A DNA stretch of 64,000 nucleotides from Ignelater luminosus (GCA_011009095.1 VTPC01090453.1:1-64000), one strand, 5' to 3'. Counted from the first letter of the stretch, positions 26,851-38,192 are shown. A program made the numbers and translations. Notes: generated by a model from the sequence alone, not told the origin.

Positions 26851-27005
26851 AATGCATGTTTCCATGACTTTCTTTTGCCAACTTCTAATAAGAAGAAAGG
26901 TCGTCCTGAAGATTCGAATATTGTGGACGCGATAAACGAAATCTTTTATTATATAGAAAATAATAAAGATTACCTAATCACTTTAACAGAGCTGAAAGAG
27001 CACTG
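26851..27005 (+). pseudogene. scrap of an unnamed repeat-encoded protein
   Basis: An open plus-strand stretch reads YHNACFHDFLL, KKKGRPEDSN, then INEIFYYIENNKDYLITLTE. The pattern of a His-Cys segment, then a helix with YIEN, resembles N-terminal parts of uncharacterised multi-copy arthropod proteins as I remember them. It starts abruptly where the LINE scrap ends and stops at 27005. The assignment is a resemblance only. Confidence 0.3.
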
Positions 27006-27009
27006 AGAC

Positions 27010-27867
27010 GTTAATGGCGATTCCCTCATACGACGTTTTTTGTATGATTCAATGTTGAATTTTTTCGTATAATTTTCACGACACTCAACACGCACTGTCA
27101 CAGTTTGTACGCTTCGCAAACAGTCTATATGATCGTCACCTCTTTCAACACTCACATTTCTGAGAGTTTCTAAACCGCAAACAACAGTCGCAGTCGTGCC
27201 ATTTGAGAACTTTTCATTACAGATAAAACAAGTGTTGTTATAATGAATTAAATTATATCGAGGTGAATAAAACGTGCAAACTCTGCAAAATGTAGCGTTA
27301 AACTAAATTTAAAACGTACATGATGCGTTATCCAATATTATCAGTTATACAGTGACCCATGAGCCTACATTGGTATGTTAGACAGCTGCTACTCAAGGTC
27401 CTTATCATTATTATTATGAAGAAGGATCCTTTCCAAGGACAATTCAGACAGATATTATGCAGGTATAATATATACATGAATGATGTTTCTATGTATAAAT
27501 AGGTCTTATTATCTGTATACACCACTATTCGAATACTATAGTGGAGTATGCGCTTTGCTCCGAAACTTCTTAGCTCTATATCTCAAAAACTATTGGTTCT
27601 ACGTAAATTTTATACAGCACCTTCTTTGTGTAGATTTAGCTCACGAACAAATTTTATAATGACCAAAATTAACGTACAACTAATAGTCTACGAGATATTT
27701 GAGAAAAACTGATTTTCGTGACCTTTGACCTGCTGTAACTTCTGTAGCCGTCCAGTTGGCTTTATGGACTTTTGAGGGAATGTTTTTGACGCCCAAATAA
27801 AGATAATCCCGAAGAAAAATTTTTAGTCGGATTTTTTTAGAGGTGAATGTATAAAGTAACTGGGCTA
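27010..27867. other. unassigned DNA upstream of the intact mariner
   Basis: No gene recognised. 27550-27860 has the look of a spacer from a repeat (for instance TATATCTCAAAAACTATTGG), but no family could be named. Confidence 0.35.
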
Positions 27868-29165
27868 TACGAGGGTTGCTATTTATATTTCTGGCCTAAC
27901 AAGGAAAAAACAAGTATTTATGATCGAAACTAGTTTTATTGTTTTTTAAAATATTCTCCATTAAGATTGATACACTTTTCCATGCGTTTGAACCAATTTT
28001 CGAAGCACTTTTTCCACTCTGTTTGAGGCAGCTCCAAAATATGCGTTTTGAAACAAAAAACGGCTTCTTCTGGTGTTGAAAATCGTTGACCACGCAGTTT
28101 GTTTTTGATGTACGGGAATAAAAAGAAGTCATTGGGTGCCAAATCAGGGCTGTATGGTGGATGGCCCATCAACTCGACCTTCTGGCTGGTTAAATATTCA
28201 ATTGTTTGAGCAGCGGTGTGAGAGCTTGCATTGTCATGATGAAGAATGATTCGCCTCTTCTTTGAAGTTTTCCCAATTTCTCCAATGACTTCTGGCAAAT
28301 AAATGGTTGTGTACGATTCAGAGTTGACCGTCTTACGTTGCTCTAACGCCACTGTTGCCACATGACCGGTAATGCCAAAGAAACAGGCAACCATTTGCTT
28401 CGATGTGCTTCTTCCGCGAACAACTTTTGTTGGATTTGGCTCGTCTTGAAAGACCCACACAGTTGATTGCTGTTTTGTTTCGGGGTCATATGCGTAGATC
28501 CATGATTCGTCACCTGTGCAGATGTTATACACAGCCTTTGATGCACCTTTCGCAAATTTTTTCAACATTTCAATGCACCAGTCGACGCGAGCCTTCTTTT
28601 GAGCATTGGTCAGGTGATGCGGGATCCAACGGAAACAAATTTTTTTTACGGCCAAATGATCATGTAATATCTTGTTGATGCTAGTCATACTAATGCCCAA
28701 AGATGCCTCAATCTCACGGTATGTCACATGACGATCTTGTTTAATCAGTTCACGCACAGCATCGATGTTTTCAGGCACAACGACAGATTTTGGACGGTCT
28801 TCACGGATTTCGTCCTGGACTGAACATCGGCCACGTTTGAATTCATTATACCAGTTTTTGACAGTGCTGTAGGATGGAGTTTCATCGCTATACAATGTAT
28901 TAAGTTCATTGATGCACTCTTGTCGTGATAATCCACGTCGAAAGTTATGAAAAATAATTGCACGAAAGTGTTCACGGGTCAATTCCATTTTTTACTAGGG
29001 AATGCACTTTTCAATTAACTGCAAACAACTCTAATCGCACTCAAATGACACAATGTTGTGGTTGAGGTTATGTTCAACAATGTAAAGTTTACACCGGAAA
29101 TGTCAGCTGACGCCTGGAAACAGTCAGTGTTGCCAAGGCCAGAAATATAAATAGCAACCCTCGTA
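27868..29165 (-). mobile_element. complete mariner element (mariner 1)
   Basis: The element spans 27870-29163 (1294 bases) and is flanked by TA on both sides, within TATA, as expected from TA target duplication. Its terminal inverted repeats are identical for about 27-28 bases, beginning CGAGGGTTGCTATTTATATT. It holds one uninterrupted transposase frame on the minus strand. The size is ordinary for mariner. Perfect ends plus an open frame suggest recent insertion. It lies between LINE pieces. Confidence 0.95.
27936..28988 (-). CDS. mariner transposase, DD34D, apparently intact
   Basis: This 350-residue protein would cut and paste its own element in the nucleus. The N-terminal third is the paired helix-turn-helix DNA-binding region, including YSTVKNWYNEFKRGR around residues 40-54. 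The linker motif WIPHHLT at 121-127 replaces the usual WVPHEL. The catalytic triad is complete: Asp160 in TGDESW, Asp252 in HHDNASSH, and Asp287 in the block YSPDLAPNDFF. Exactly 34 residues separate the last two, which defines DD34D mariners. Length matches the family (about 345-350). The ATG lies about 175 bases inside the right inverted repeat, and the stop about 65 bases inside the left. No frameshift or internal stop is present, so activity is plausible, but sequence alone cannot show it. Annotation pipelines often mislabel such genes SETMAR. Confidence 0.95.
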   Translation of the reverse strand: MELTREHFRAIIFHNFRRGLSRQECINELNTLYSDETPSYSTVKNWYNEFKRGRCSVQDEIREDRPKSVVVPENIDAVRELIKQDRHVTYREIEASLGISMTSINKILHDHLAVKKICFRWIPHHLTNAQKKARVDWCIEMLKKFAKGASKAVYNICTGDESWIYAYDPETKQQSTVWVFQDEPNPTKVVRGRSTSKQMVACFFGITGHVATVALEQRKTVNSESYTTIYLPEVIGEIGKTSKKRRIILHHDNASSHTAAQTIEYLTSQKVELMGHPPYSPDLAPNDFFLFPYIKNKLRGQRFSTPEEAVFCFKTHILELPQTEWKKCFENWFKRMEKCINLNGEYFKKQ

Positions 29166-29174
29166 TACTGTTTA

Positions 29175-29888
29175 ACTCGGCACTAGAAAAAGCTGATACA
29201 CACAAAAGGACTATTATTCTACTAAAAACATCAATGTCTTGCATATGCGGACAATCTAGCTTGGCGCAAACAGCAAAACATGGGCCTAGAAATAAATCAG
29301 AAGAAAGCATATCACGATATGGAAAATAGACACATCTGCATTAAAATAGATGAAGACAACATATTGCGTTTTGAAGAGGTCGACCACTTTACATGTATAG
29401 GACTACTTTCACTAGGAACCCAGGAAACAAAGAAGAAAGACAAACGAGAATAATAGCGACAAACAGATGTACCCACTCACTAAAAGAACTAATGAGAAGC
29501 AAAATATTGTCAAGAAACGCAAAACTGAAATCTATAAGACCATCCTGAGACCGATAGTGCATATAAAGTACGAACAATGGACAAGCATGAAAAAAATTTA
29601 ATAGCAGCATAGGAAAGGAAAATATGGAGAGAAGAACGTGGACGGAAGGTGGGAAAGACGAACAAACCAAGAGTTGCAAAACTTATATCAGGAACCAGGT
29701 ATAATTGAAATGACTGCAACTTTAGAGACAAACAGCGGCAAGGAAGGCCAAGAATCAAGTGGGATGAACAAGTACGGAATGATATTGAGGAATTAGAAAT
29801 TGACGATTGGAAAAGAAAACTAGAAAATAAAAGGGAATGGAGAAAAAACACACACGAAACCACGGGCCTACTGGGCCTGTAGTGCTTA
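29175..29888 (+). pseudogene. LINE 3' fragment, polymerase C-terminus and 3' untranslated end
   Basis: Plus-strand frames show YADNLAWRKQ and MGLEINQKKAYHD just after the FADD region would have been. SLKELMRSKILSRNAKLKIY then follows, matching the family TLKPLLKSKLLSRNTKLRLY block. Near 29640 a frame reads WERRTNQELQNLY, a standard tail motif. It ends with GGGCCTACTGGGCCTGTAGTGC at 29863, a palindrome-like 3' signal also seen in the LINE at 61.3 kb. Many frame breaks mark it as dead. It directly abuts mariner 1 on the left and a MITE on the right, so it may have been the target of both insertions. Confidence 0.7.
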
Positions 29889-29890
29889 TA

Positions 29891-30372
29891 TACAGAGTGT
29901 TCAGCGAGGAATGGGACATTTTGGGAACGAATTCAGATTTTAAAATTCTGAGAACTTTGTTATAAATGTAAGGTAGCAGTACATTCTCTGTGATAAAAAA
30001 TTTGTAGATTAAATGCGTCATCGCCAAGCATTATTATCTTCATTCATTCGAATTTTTTAAGTATTTATGTTTGTACCTACGTACGTGTTAAATTTATAAA
30101 AATTATTATTTTCCCGAAAAGTAAACAAATAGGGTGGTAGCAGTTATAATGAAAGTTATCACAAATATGTCGCAAATTCCTAAAATCAAATTAAAAGAAT
30201 TTAAAGAAATTAAGTTAGGTAGCGCCACCTAGCGGTAACGCATTTAATTTAAACATTTTTTATTACAAAATATGTGCTCCTACTTTACATTTATAACAAA
30301 GTTTTGAGAATTTTAAAATCTATATTCGTTCTCGAGATATTCCGCTGTTTCAGCCTCGCTAAACACCCTGTA
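29891..30372. mobile_element. TA-inserted MITE with about 145-base inverted repeats
   Basis: The element runs 29893-30370 (478 bases), flanked by TA. The arms start CAGAGTGTTCAGCGAGG on the left and CAGGGTGTTTAGCGAGG when the right end is reverse-complemented. Similarity continues for about 145 bases through AGATTTTAAAATTCT and ACTTTGTTATAAATGTAA. The middle has no coding trace. Movement would need a Tc1/mariner-type transposase made elsewhere. Confidence 0.8.
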
Positions 30373-30571
30373 TATATTGAGTTTTCTTAAATAGAGACAT
30401 GGATCAAAAGCTATATCAATGTAACCTCGAACTTTTACGAGAGTAAACTGACAAAACACCAACTAAACTATCAAGAGAGAAATCTAAAAACAGCAAAATT
30501 GTTTTAAACGCCTGTAATAGACGCGTATACAACGGTGCTGGAAATTGAACACAATACCATATTTCCTGTTG

Positions 30572-31866
30572 TACGAGGGTGGTCTGAAAAGTTTCCGACC
30601 TAACAAAGATACAAGACATTATTTCTGAATTTTTTTTTTATTTTTCAACATAGTCTCCTTGTAACTCTACACACTTCTCCCAGCGATGCTCCCATCTCTG
30701 TAACCCGTTCAAATAGTACTCGGCATTTTTCTCTGCAAAATAATTGTTCACGAAGGTGATTGCCTCTTCATTTGACGAAAATCTTTGTCCTCCGAGCGCA
30801 ATTTTTAGATGAGGGAACAAAAAGAAGTCGCTTGGGGCTAGATCTGGTGAGTAAGGCGGATGGTCAAGCAGTTCAAACCGTAATTCGTGGATTTTCGCCA
30901 TGGCAACCGCTGAGGTGTGAGACGGTGCGTTGTCTTGGTGAAACAGGATTTTCTTTTTCTGCAAATGTGGCCGTTTTTTCGCAAGTTCTGCCTTCAGCTT
31001 GTCAAGTAATGATGCATAGTATGCTCCTGTAATGGTTTTTCCTTTTTGAAGATAATCGATTAAAATAACTCCATGACTATCCCAAAAAACAGTCGCCATC
31101 ACTTTCCCAGCCGAAAAAACAGTTTTTGCTTTTTTTGGAGCCGGTTCCCCCTTTGCAGTCCACTGTTTGGACTGTATTTTTGTTTCGGGCGTATAATGGT
31201 GTATCCAAGTTTCATCTACAGTAATTAATCGGCGCCAAAACTCGGATTTATTTCGCCTAAACTGCGCCAAAAGAGCGTTGGAAATATTCATTCGAACACG
31301 TTTTTGGTCTAACGTGAGCAAACGCGGCACCCAACGCGCGGACAGCTTTCTCATGCCTAAATGTTGATTTAATATGTGACAAACGCGTTCTTTTGACATG
31401 TTCATAACCTCTGCTATCTCTCTCACTTTAATTCGGCGGTCGTCTAGCACCATTTGGTGAACTTTGGCGATGTTTTCGTCGGTAGTTGCAGTTTTTGGAC
31501 GTTCCGAACGTTCATCGTCTCCCAAGCTCTTACGGCCACGTTTAATTCAACAGCCCAAAATTTCACTGTGGTAAATGATGGTGCAGAGTCCCCATACACA
31601 GAATCCAACTCATCTTTTATTTGCGAAGGCGTATTGCCTTTCAAAAACAAATATTTAATGACAGCTCGATACTCGATTTTGTCCATTTTCACAAAAAAAC
31701 TCACATGAACTCACTCAAACGACTGTTACATAAAAACTGCGCGTCCAAAATGGCTGAAACTTTGGTGAGTAGCTGTCAACAGACGAACAACGAAATTCAG
31801 TAGCTTTTATTTACGAGTGCTGCCATCTTCACGTTGAGGTCGGAAACTTTTCAGACCACCCTCGTA
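30572..31866 (-). mobile_element. mariner element with frameshifted transposase (mariner 2)
   Basis: The element spans 30574-31864 (1291 bases) between TA dinucleotides. The inverted repeats are identical for 28 bases and begin CGAGGGTGGTCTGAAAAGTT. The first six bases, CGAGGG, are shared with mariner 1, but the rest differs, so the two belong to different lineages. One frameshift disables the transposase. Confidence 0.95.
30638..31686 (-). pseudogene. mariner transposase broken by one frameshift
   Basis: The protein would begin at the ATG at 31686 (MDKIEYRAVIKYLFLKG) and end at the stop at 30638, close to 350 residues. The first frame is good to about 31550, in the FWAVE block of the helix-turn-helix. 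There one base appears to be missing within the run at 31541-31550; the continuing frame opens with RGRKSLGDDERSERPK and stays open to the end. The rest is normal: WVPRLLT, TVDETWIHHYTPETK with the first Asp, HQDNAPSH with the second, and YSPDLAPSDFF with the third. The last two Asp are 34 residues apart (DD34D). A single lesion with perfect terminal repeats implies a young, recently inactivated copy, or an assembly error. Confidence 0.9.
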
Positions 31867-31869
31867 TAT

Positions 31870-33310
31870 TTGTAATAATAAATTGATTTAAGAAAACAAA
31901 TATGGGAGTTGACAAAACACTCATAATATGTTAATTTAAACATTCTTACAATGAATTCAATTCTTGTTAAAATTGACGATTGTTTACGTTTAGATACATA
32001 AAACGTTATAATTTGGAATTTTGAGGTTAGGTTGTCATTTTCCCTCATTTAAATAGGATCGCATTACGAAATATTAGCACGAGTTATTTTACAATTAACA
32101 CACTGTACTGTGTATACATGATCCTCCTTTGAATTTAACAAGACATACTACACTAGTCAAATAGTAGCACAATCTTTACGTAATCTACTTTTCTTCGAAT
32201 GTAGCAGGTAACATGAAATATTAATTAACAAGATCTTAAATAATATTATGTAAAGCACAATTAGTTACAATAACAGCCTTGTTTTGAAATTATCCGTAAT
32301 TGTGTTCTAACAGCTATAGTGGGTTCTCTCTGAAATTACAAGTTCGAAAATCATTTCCTGCTTTTAGTTCATAAGGATAGCTTTGGGCTTTTTCTTATCT
32401 TAGAAAACTTTTCGTGATTTCAAGAGAAGTATTAATAATTGCAATCGTAAATTAAGCTCGAGGTTATGGATTATCATTATTAATAAGAAAAAAGACTTAT
32501 TTTACATATCCTAATAAATTAAAACGTTTCTTTTAGGAAAACACGTTTCGTTGATGAAAAAAGCTTTTTCATACAAGAACTTTAAATTGAATTTTTTCTC
32601 GGTTCTGGTCTCACTCAGAAATATAAAATTACAAAATAAGGATATGAGATACTAATTTACATTTTAAATGTATAAAGGGTATAAAAGCACTCTGTAAGCG
32701 TATTACCCTTTTCATGATAGTTACGTATACGTATAAAGATCGTACCAACGTAGCGGATCGGTGCGTATTTGCTTAACTCATCATTGATATTTCGTTAAGT
32801 ACTATTTACATTTCATTGTTGAATAACGATTTTCCGTGTAGTTTCTACCAAGTTAATTTAAGGTTCTTCATGGTTGTAGAAACAAGTAAATTGTAATAAT
32901 TTTCGGTTCATTTACCTCTTAAACTTCCTGAATGTATTTGAACTAGTTATTTTACTTAATAATATGAATTGATGTAGTAGTTTTATAGATCAGACTTTCA
33001 AACGAGCGATATATTATTAATGGTTTTCCAGTGTTTTCTCCTGTCTGTCAGTCCGTATGCGAAAACTCGTTTTTATTGTTATCGGTGTAATTTATCTTTT
33101 CAACAATGATATTGAACGAATTATTTTTGGTAGCTTCGACAAATTTTAACGTAGGCATTGTAGGTTTATATCAGCAAGTGATATAAAACATTAAAAACAA
33201 ATTTATTATACAAAATGTCTTTTGAATATCTTACCACAGGTATTACAAACTAAAATTACTAAACCTCGTGGTTTTTGAGATGTGTGAAATTTAAAATTTG
33301 ATTTAAATAT
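31870..33310. other. no gene recognised
   Basis: Strongly AT-rich with frequent stops in all frames and no repeat that I can name. Confidence 0.4.
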
Positions 33311-33311
33311 A

Positions 33312-33960
33312 TAGGGTGATTCAATCTCACAACACAATTTCCGGATTAAGCCTGGATATAGACCCAAAATATGAAAAACATATTCCATGTGGTGGAATGG
33401 TCCCGCATGGCTAACTAATGAACAGCAGTGGCTGTTTTTTCCGGATTAAGTCCAGATAATTGTACATGGTCCTTCGAGCCTTACGCCATCCATCGTGGAA
33501 ATATCGTCCACTAAGCCTACGACAAATAATTACATAACTGTTTATGGTCCTTCGAATTAGGAAGCCAGCACCGGCACCATCAACCTCAAGTAACAAGATA
33601 TAACGGCTGCACTAAACAAGAGACTCCCCCTAAGAGTTCAAATAAGAAGTAACGAATAATCAAGCTACACAGAAGAAGGAAATAATAACCACCACACCAA
33701 AGGGGGTTCCAAGAAATGTAACCGAACACAACCGACTCCATCCAGAAGACTCAATTATTGCAGCAGCCAAATTAATAGCCACTTGGCCACATTAAGAATC
33801 TCCAATCAGAAGCTATCAAGTATCTATATCAAAAAAGAACAAATTAACTGGCTCTGCAAGAAACAAAAAGAAATAGGGCAGCTCATCCGATACTTCACTC
33901 GGTGCGTTTATACATTTATCTTTGTGTAACATATATTAGTGCGCCGAGTAAGGTATGTCG
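33312..33960 (+). repeat. possible LTR-retrotransposon leader, repeat-like
   Basis: Starts with TATAGGGTGATTCAATCTC, a transposon-like terminus. The phrase TCCGGATTAAG occurs twice (33342 and 33441), and ATGGTCCTTCGA occurs twice (33468 and 33544). TGGTCCTTCGA-type words remind me of the leader and early coding region of BEL/Pao-type LTR elements. No LTR pair, gag or pol frame is visible here. The region 33600-33900 is richer in A and C than its surroundings. Confidence 0.3.
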
Positions 33961-34779
33961 GAACTTACAACACCAATTAATGACTGGGAGGATCATCTAA
34001 AAATCACAATCACAGTCAATATACTTATTATGTACTACCTACTTAAATCAAATAATATTAGTGTTTTGGATTATCAATAATTAAAAAGAAATCTAATGAA
34101 AGTATGTATTGAGGTCACCAACGATTTATCACCTAACAATCTCTCGTCAATAGAACGTCTTATTTGATTACAATTATATAAAAATCATTTTTCAGCGCAA
34201 GAGGCCTTTTAATGGATATTCCTTTAAAACATTTTTGACCAAATTTGTTACTATCAGTCACTTGGGCTGTGCTGTAATTATCTTACTTCAGCTGATCTGA
34301 TCTGTACCTTGGAGGTAAAAGATCGTAACTCTAGTTTTTGTCAGTCAAAATCGAGTTAATAATTTTTCTTGGTCTTACGTCCAATGTTAATGTTACGTCC
34401 AAAAATTGTATCTCCAAACAACGGTTTCGGGAAACTCAAAGTGGTAAACAATCGTATCTTAATCTCGTTGTTCTATTAGCGAAATAGTGCCACAAAATGC
34501 TACCAAGAGACAAGACAATTGAGTAGTAAATCTTGCATTAATTTATACTAGTGATCCTACAAATCAAGGGGAGTTAAAATTCATTACAATATTTTTTTAA
34601 ACAATAACAGAAAAGTTAGGTTGTGTTAGAAATTTAAACTTACTTAAATGAAATTTTGCTAAAGTTATTTCCTTAAAACTTTCCGCTTAACTTTTCAATA
34701 TTCTTCTATTTAATCGCAGTGGAGTTACTATTGTTTACCACTAAAACCTCTGTTTAATTTCCAGAATTACCTGATATAT

Positions 34780-36420
34780 TGTCTGAAAATAATATGAATA
34801 CTATTCAAGTTGATGAATACTTGCATTATAGAGAAGAAGTGACAGATACTTCAGTACCAGATAAATAGAAAAATGCAAAATTGATTACTTATGTTTGACT
34901 TATTGATTAAAAAGCAGATGCCACAAATTTAGCTTGTTTTGTTTTTTAAGAATGCAAAATGTTAGTACAAATAATGTTGAGTCAAATCAAGCAATAAGCT
35001 GGGAAGAACAAGGAAGTATTGAAAATGAACAAAACTACGAAATGGATAGTGAACCTGAACAGTTTGGGGATGTTAGTGATGGAGATCTTGATTATATTCC
35101 CTCAGATGAAGGAAATGGCAGCATAGACGAGCAAACAAACAATCTTGAAAAAAGGGTACATAATGAAGAAAGAGATGAAGAAGGTAAAGAAAACGCCATA
35201 GAAAATAAACAAATGTGAAGAAGAAGGTGCTGAATATATATAGTCTGAATATGACGTTACAAGAAAGTCAGTCAGAAGAGGAACGATCAGTCATTTAGAA
35301 GAAAATTTATTGTCACTTAAAAGAAGCAAGAAAAATGACAAAGTAAATCTTTCAGAAAAAACTCAAGTAGTCATGCTGGATTTGCAAAAGTGCTTACCCA
35401 CACCCTATCTATCTAAAGCGAAAAGCTTTTATTTCTTAAAACTCTGGATAAACCTCACCATATATGATGCTACAGAGAAAAAAGCCTACTGCATGGTGTG
35501 GAATGAATCCATTGCTGGTAAAGGCGGCAATGAAATATCATCAACCTTACTCAAATGGGCAAAAGACGTTTTGAAAAACTCTACTACAGATACATTAATA
35601 ATCTGGTCGGACAACTGTTCATGTCAAAACAGAAATATTATGATGGTACTAAATTCTGAATCTTTGTTCTTTCTTAAAAACAATTAAAGTGGTCATTGTT
35701 AAAAGGGGGTATGTGCAAAATTTCAAATTGCTATAAAAAATTTGTAAATTCTTTTCTTTTTAACACAGAGCGGTAAAAGTAATTTGTAGAAAAGTCAGGA
35801 GAAAACTGTCGTCACTAAAGTCATAAAAATTTCCTTTTCTTTTTGTTGGGCAGTTTTTTAAATTAACCAACAATTTGATTTTTGTTACATATCCCCTTTT
35901 AACAATGACCGCTTTAATTATCTATACATTTCTGCTCAAAGGTCATGCTCACATGGAAGTAGACCATGTCCACGGTCTTATTGAGCAAACCATACAGAAG
36001 CAACCTGCACTGAGTATCGTTACACCGTGGGATTAGCAGCAGTTAATAGGTCGGTAGGAGCTACAGTTTGGAACATGGAATTGAATAACTTTAAAAACTT
36101 TAATGCTTTGTATTTATCTTCAAAAGCTCCAGTTGTGAACCAAAAAATAAATACAGAAAAGTAAAAGTTTCTTATTTCATCGGCGCGGCGGTATGGTGAA
36201 AGTCCAGGTGTGCTTTATTACATAACAGAATTTACCGATAAAGAACAAAATGTAGCATCAATTCCACACGAGTTGCCTGTTATCCGCAAAATCCTCAAAG
36301 GTATAATCGCAAAGAAACATCAATATCTTTTGAAGTTGTTTGAGTGAAACCGTCTCATTTTCATTGCTTTTGAGAATATTCTACCAGGAAGAAGAAAACC
36401 TTGATTCAGAATAAATTTTT
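34780..36420 (+). pseudogene. relic of a DUF7869-type multi-copy gene
   Basis: An acidic N-terminal segment is encoded at 34934-35218, including SEPEQFGDVSDGDLDYIPSD. A second open frame at 35310-35687 reads VVMLDLQKCLPTPYLS, then FYFLKLWINLTIYD, MVWNESIAGKGGNEISS and IIWSDNCSCQNRNIMM. That order, with the W-N-E and SDNC-x-x-QN blocks, matches the DUF7869-type domain of large arthropod repeat families. Downstream of an inserted MITE the protein resumes in another frame: FLLKGHAHMEVDHVHGLIEQ at about 35930-35990, then VTPWD. Later traces (NFKNFNALYLSSKAP, then YGESPGVLYYIT) extend to about 36260. The middle, Cys-rich part of the family is missing. The domain is thought to be RNase H-like, but I only recall that. 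It is broken by stops, frame shifts and the insertion. Confidence 0.6.
35684..35917. mobile_element. TTAA-flanked MITE inside the DUF7869 relic
   Basis: The element occupies 35688-35913 (226 bases) and is flanked on both sides by TTAA, the target duplication of piggyBac-type transposases. The inverted repeats are about 27 bases with few mismatches: AGTGGTCATTGTTAAAAGGG on the left, AGCGGTCATTGTTAAAAGGG from the right. There is no coding trace inside. Removing it and one TTAA rejoins two parts of the host relic, apart from a frame difference already present. Insertion therefore came after the host copy. Confidence 0.85.
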
Positions 36421-36424
36421 CTAA

Positions 36425-38190
36425 TCATAAGTGTTTCTTAATTGTGACCTTTTATTTGGAGTTATGATTTGCGTTTTACATTCTTTACCTGAGTTTTTGT
36501 TTAGCGGTAAACAATCGTAAGTGCCTTAATTTTGGTCAGGTACAATGGATGGTTGACATTTGTAAAACAAAATAGTTTAAATTAGTTACATAGTTAAATG
36601 TTCAAAAAACCAAATGGCTAGTTTTATTTCTACTAAAAATATTCCTCTTTCCTATATTATAAAACTTTTAACCTTCAACAGCTTGAATAAATGAAAAAGT
36701 AAGTAAACTTACAAAAGGGTCACCTATTCAAATCATTGAATGGATAAAAAATCTTTTCTGTTTGGTTTTATAGATCAAACAAAAATGCGACTTGTAAATA
36801 TTGCTTATAATTATGTAACAACATACTCTTCCAATGTGGGACTAGATTTTGTTGATCGACTGCCAAATGTGGTTTAGTATTACATAAACGTATACGTTAT
36901 GGATGTACCAGATTCACTGAAAAAGATTTTAGGCTGTGATAACTTTCATTTCGGTTAAAAAGGCGATTGCCGAAACAGTAACAAACCGTTTTGTATTCCT
37001 AACAAGGCATTTTTGTTGTTTTCACATTAATTTTGGTCGTCCTAACAAGAATTCTGTTGTAATCTAATAACGGAAAATCAAGTTTTCCAGTATTGTTTAG
37101 TTATAGTAATTCTTTAAGTATTAATACAACTATAAATATGGTAAAAAGAAATCTTCAGAGAACGCCAATATTTGGAGCCTAATTTACTCGAAATTTAAAA
37201 TCGGTAATTTAGTATCTCTTAAGTAAACCCACATCCAAGTGTTTAACTTCAAGGTGACCTAAATTTAGAATTTCTCAAGAAGCATTTTACAAAATGTCGC
37301 CATTTTTAAATTACAATTTCTGAAACTACATAAAATAATTATAAAATACATAGGAAGGAATAATATAATAAAATTAATATTTACATAGGAAATCAAATAA
37401 ATTTTTATAATAAACACAAAACATGACTTAGATTTGCTGAATTTCAATGTAATTCCTCGTGCCAACTTCCCTTGTAATAAGGATGGAAAAGGTAACTCGC
37501 TAGAAAATTAAATGTGCAGTTTCCCCGAACATTAGAATTTTATGATGCACTATTATGCATGTAATTAAAAGATAGTGATATTTACTATTAATGTAACTCT
37601 ATTTTAGGCACTACAACACTAAATTAATCAACTTGTTAAAGACGATTAATTTCCTAAAACCTCTGGTAATATTAATATTTAATATAATAATAAATTTTTG
37701 TTTATAACAAGTATCTAAGTACTAAAATTATTTCTTAAAAGATGTACTTTACTGCTGCTTCTGTATTTTTATTCACTAAGGTAATTAGAGCGACTAAATA
37801 TTAGTTAAAAGAATTAAATGCTAGAAATTCATCAAAAAAAACACACAAAAACTATTTTAGTCGATATTTAAATTTTGAATCTATAAAACATCGTTACGCT
37901 GTCTTCAGTCTTATCTAGTAGGAACGAAAGGTATCCAGTTATCCTTTCGTGTAGGGTTGTTCCACAAAGCTGCAGAAAGCTTATGAGGATTAATTTAAGA
38001 ATATATTCCAATAAAACTTCCTGTTTCGGGTCGTTACCGAAAAACTATCTAGAGAAAAAATTCTAGATCTTTCTGAATGCAGACCTTGATAGTTTATAAC
38101 AAGTGATCCACCAAATTTGTATCCTCAATCGACCATGAACGAGAAAGATAGACAATCTAGTGTGCCGAATTATTATGATATGAAGTGATG
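36425..38190. other. no gene recognised
   Basis: AT-rich DNA, frames short. Nothing supportable. Confidence 0.4.
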
Positions 38191-38192
38191 TA

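Noticed and set aside
27936-28988. Reading the mariner ORF as host SETMAR
   Set aside because: There is no SET domain, the frame is a bare transposase, and it lies between mariner inverted repeats and TA duplications.
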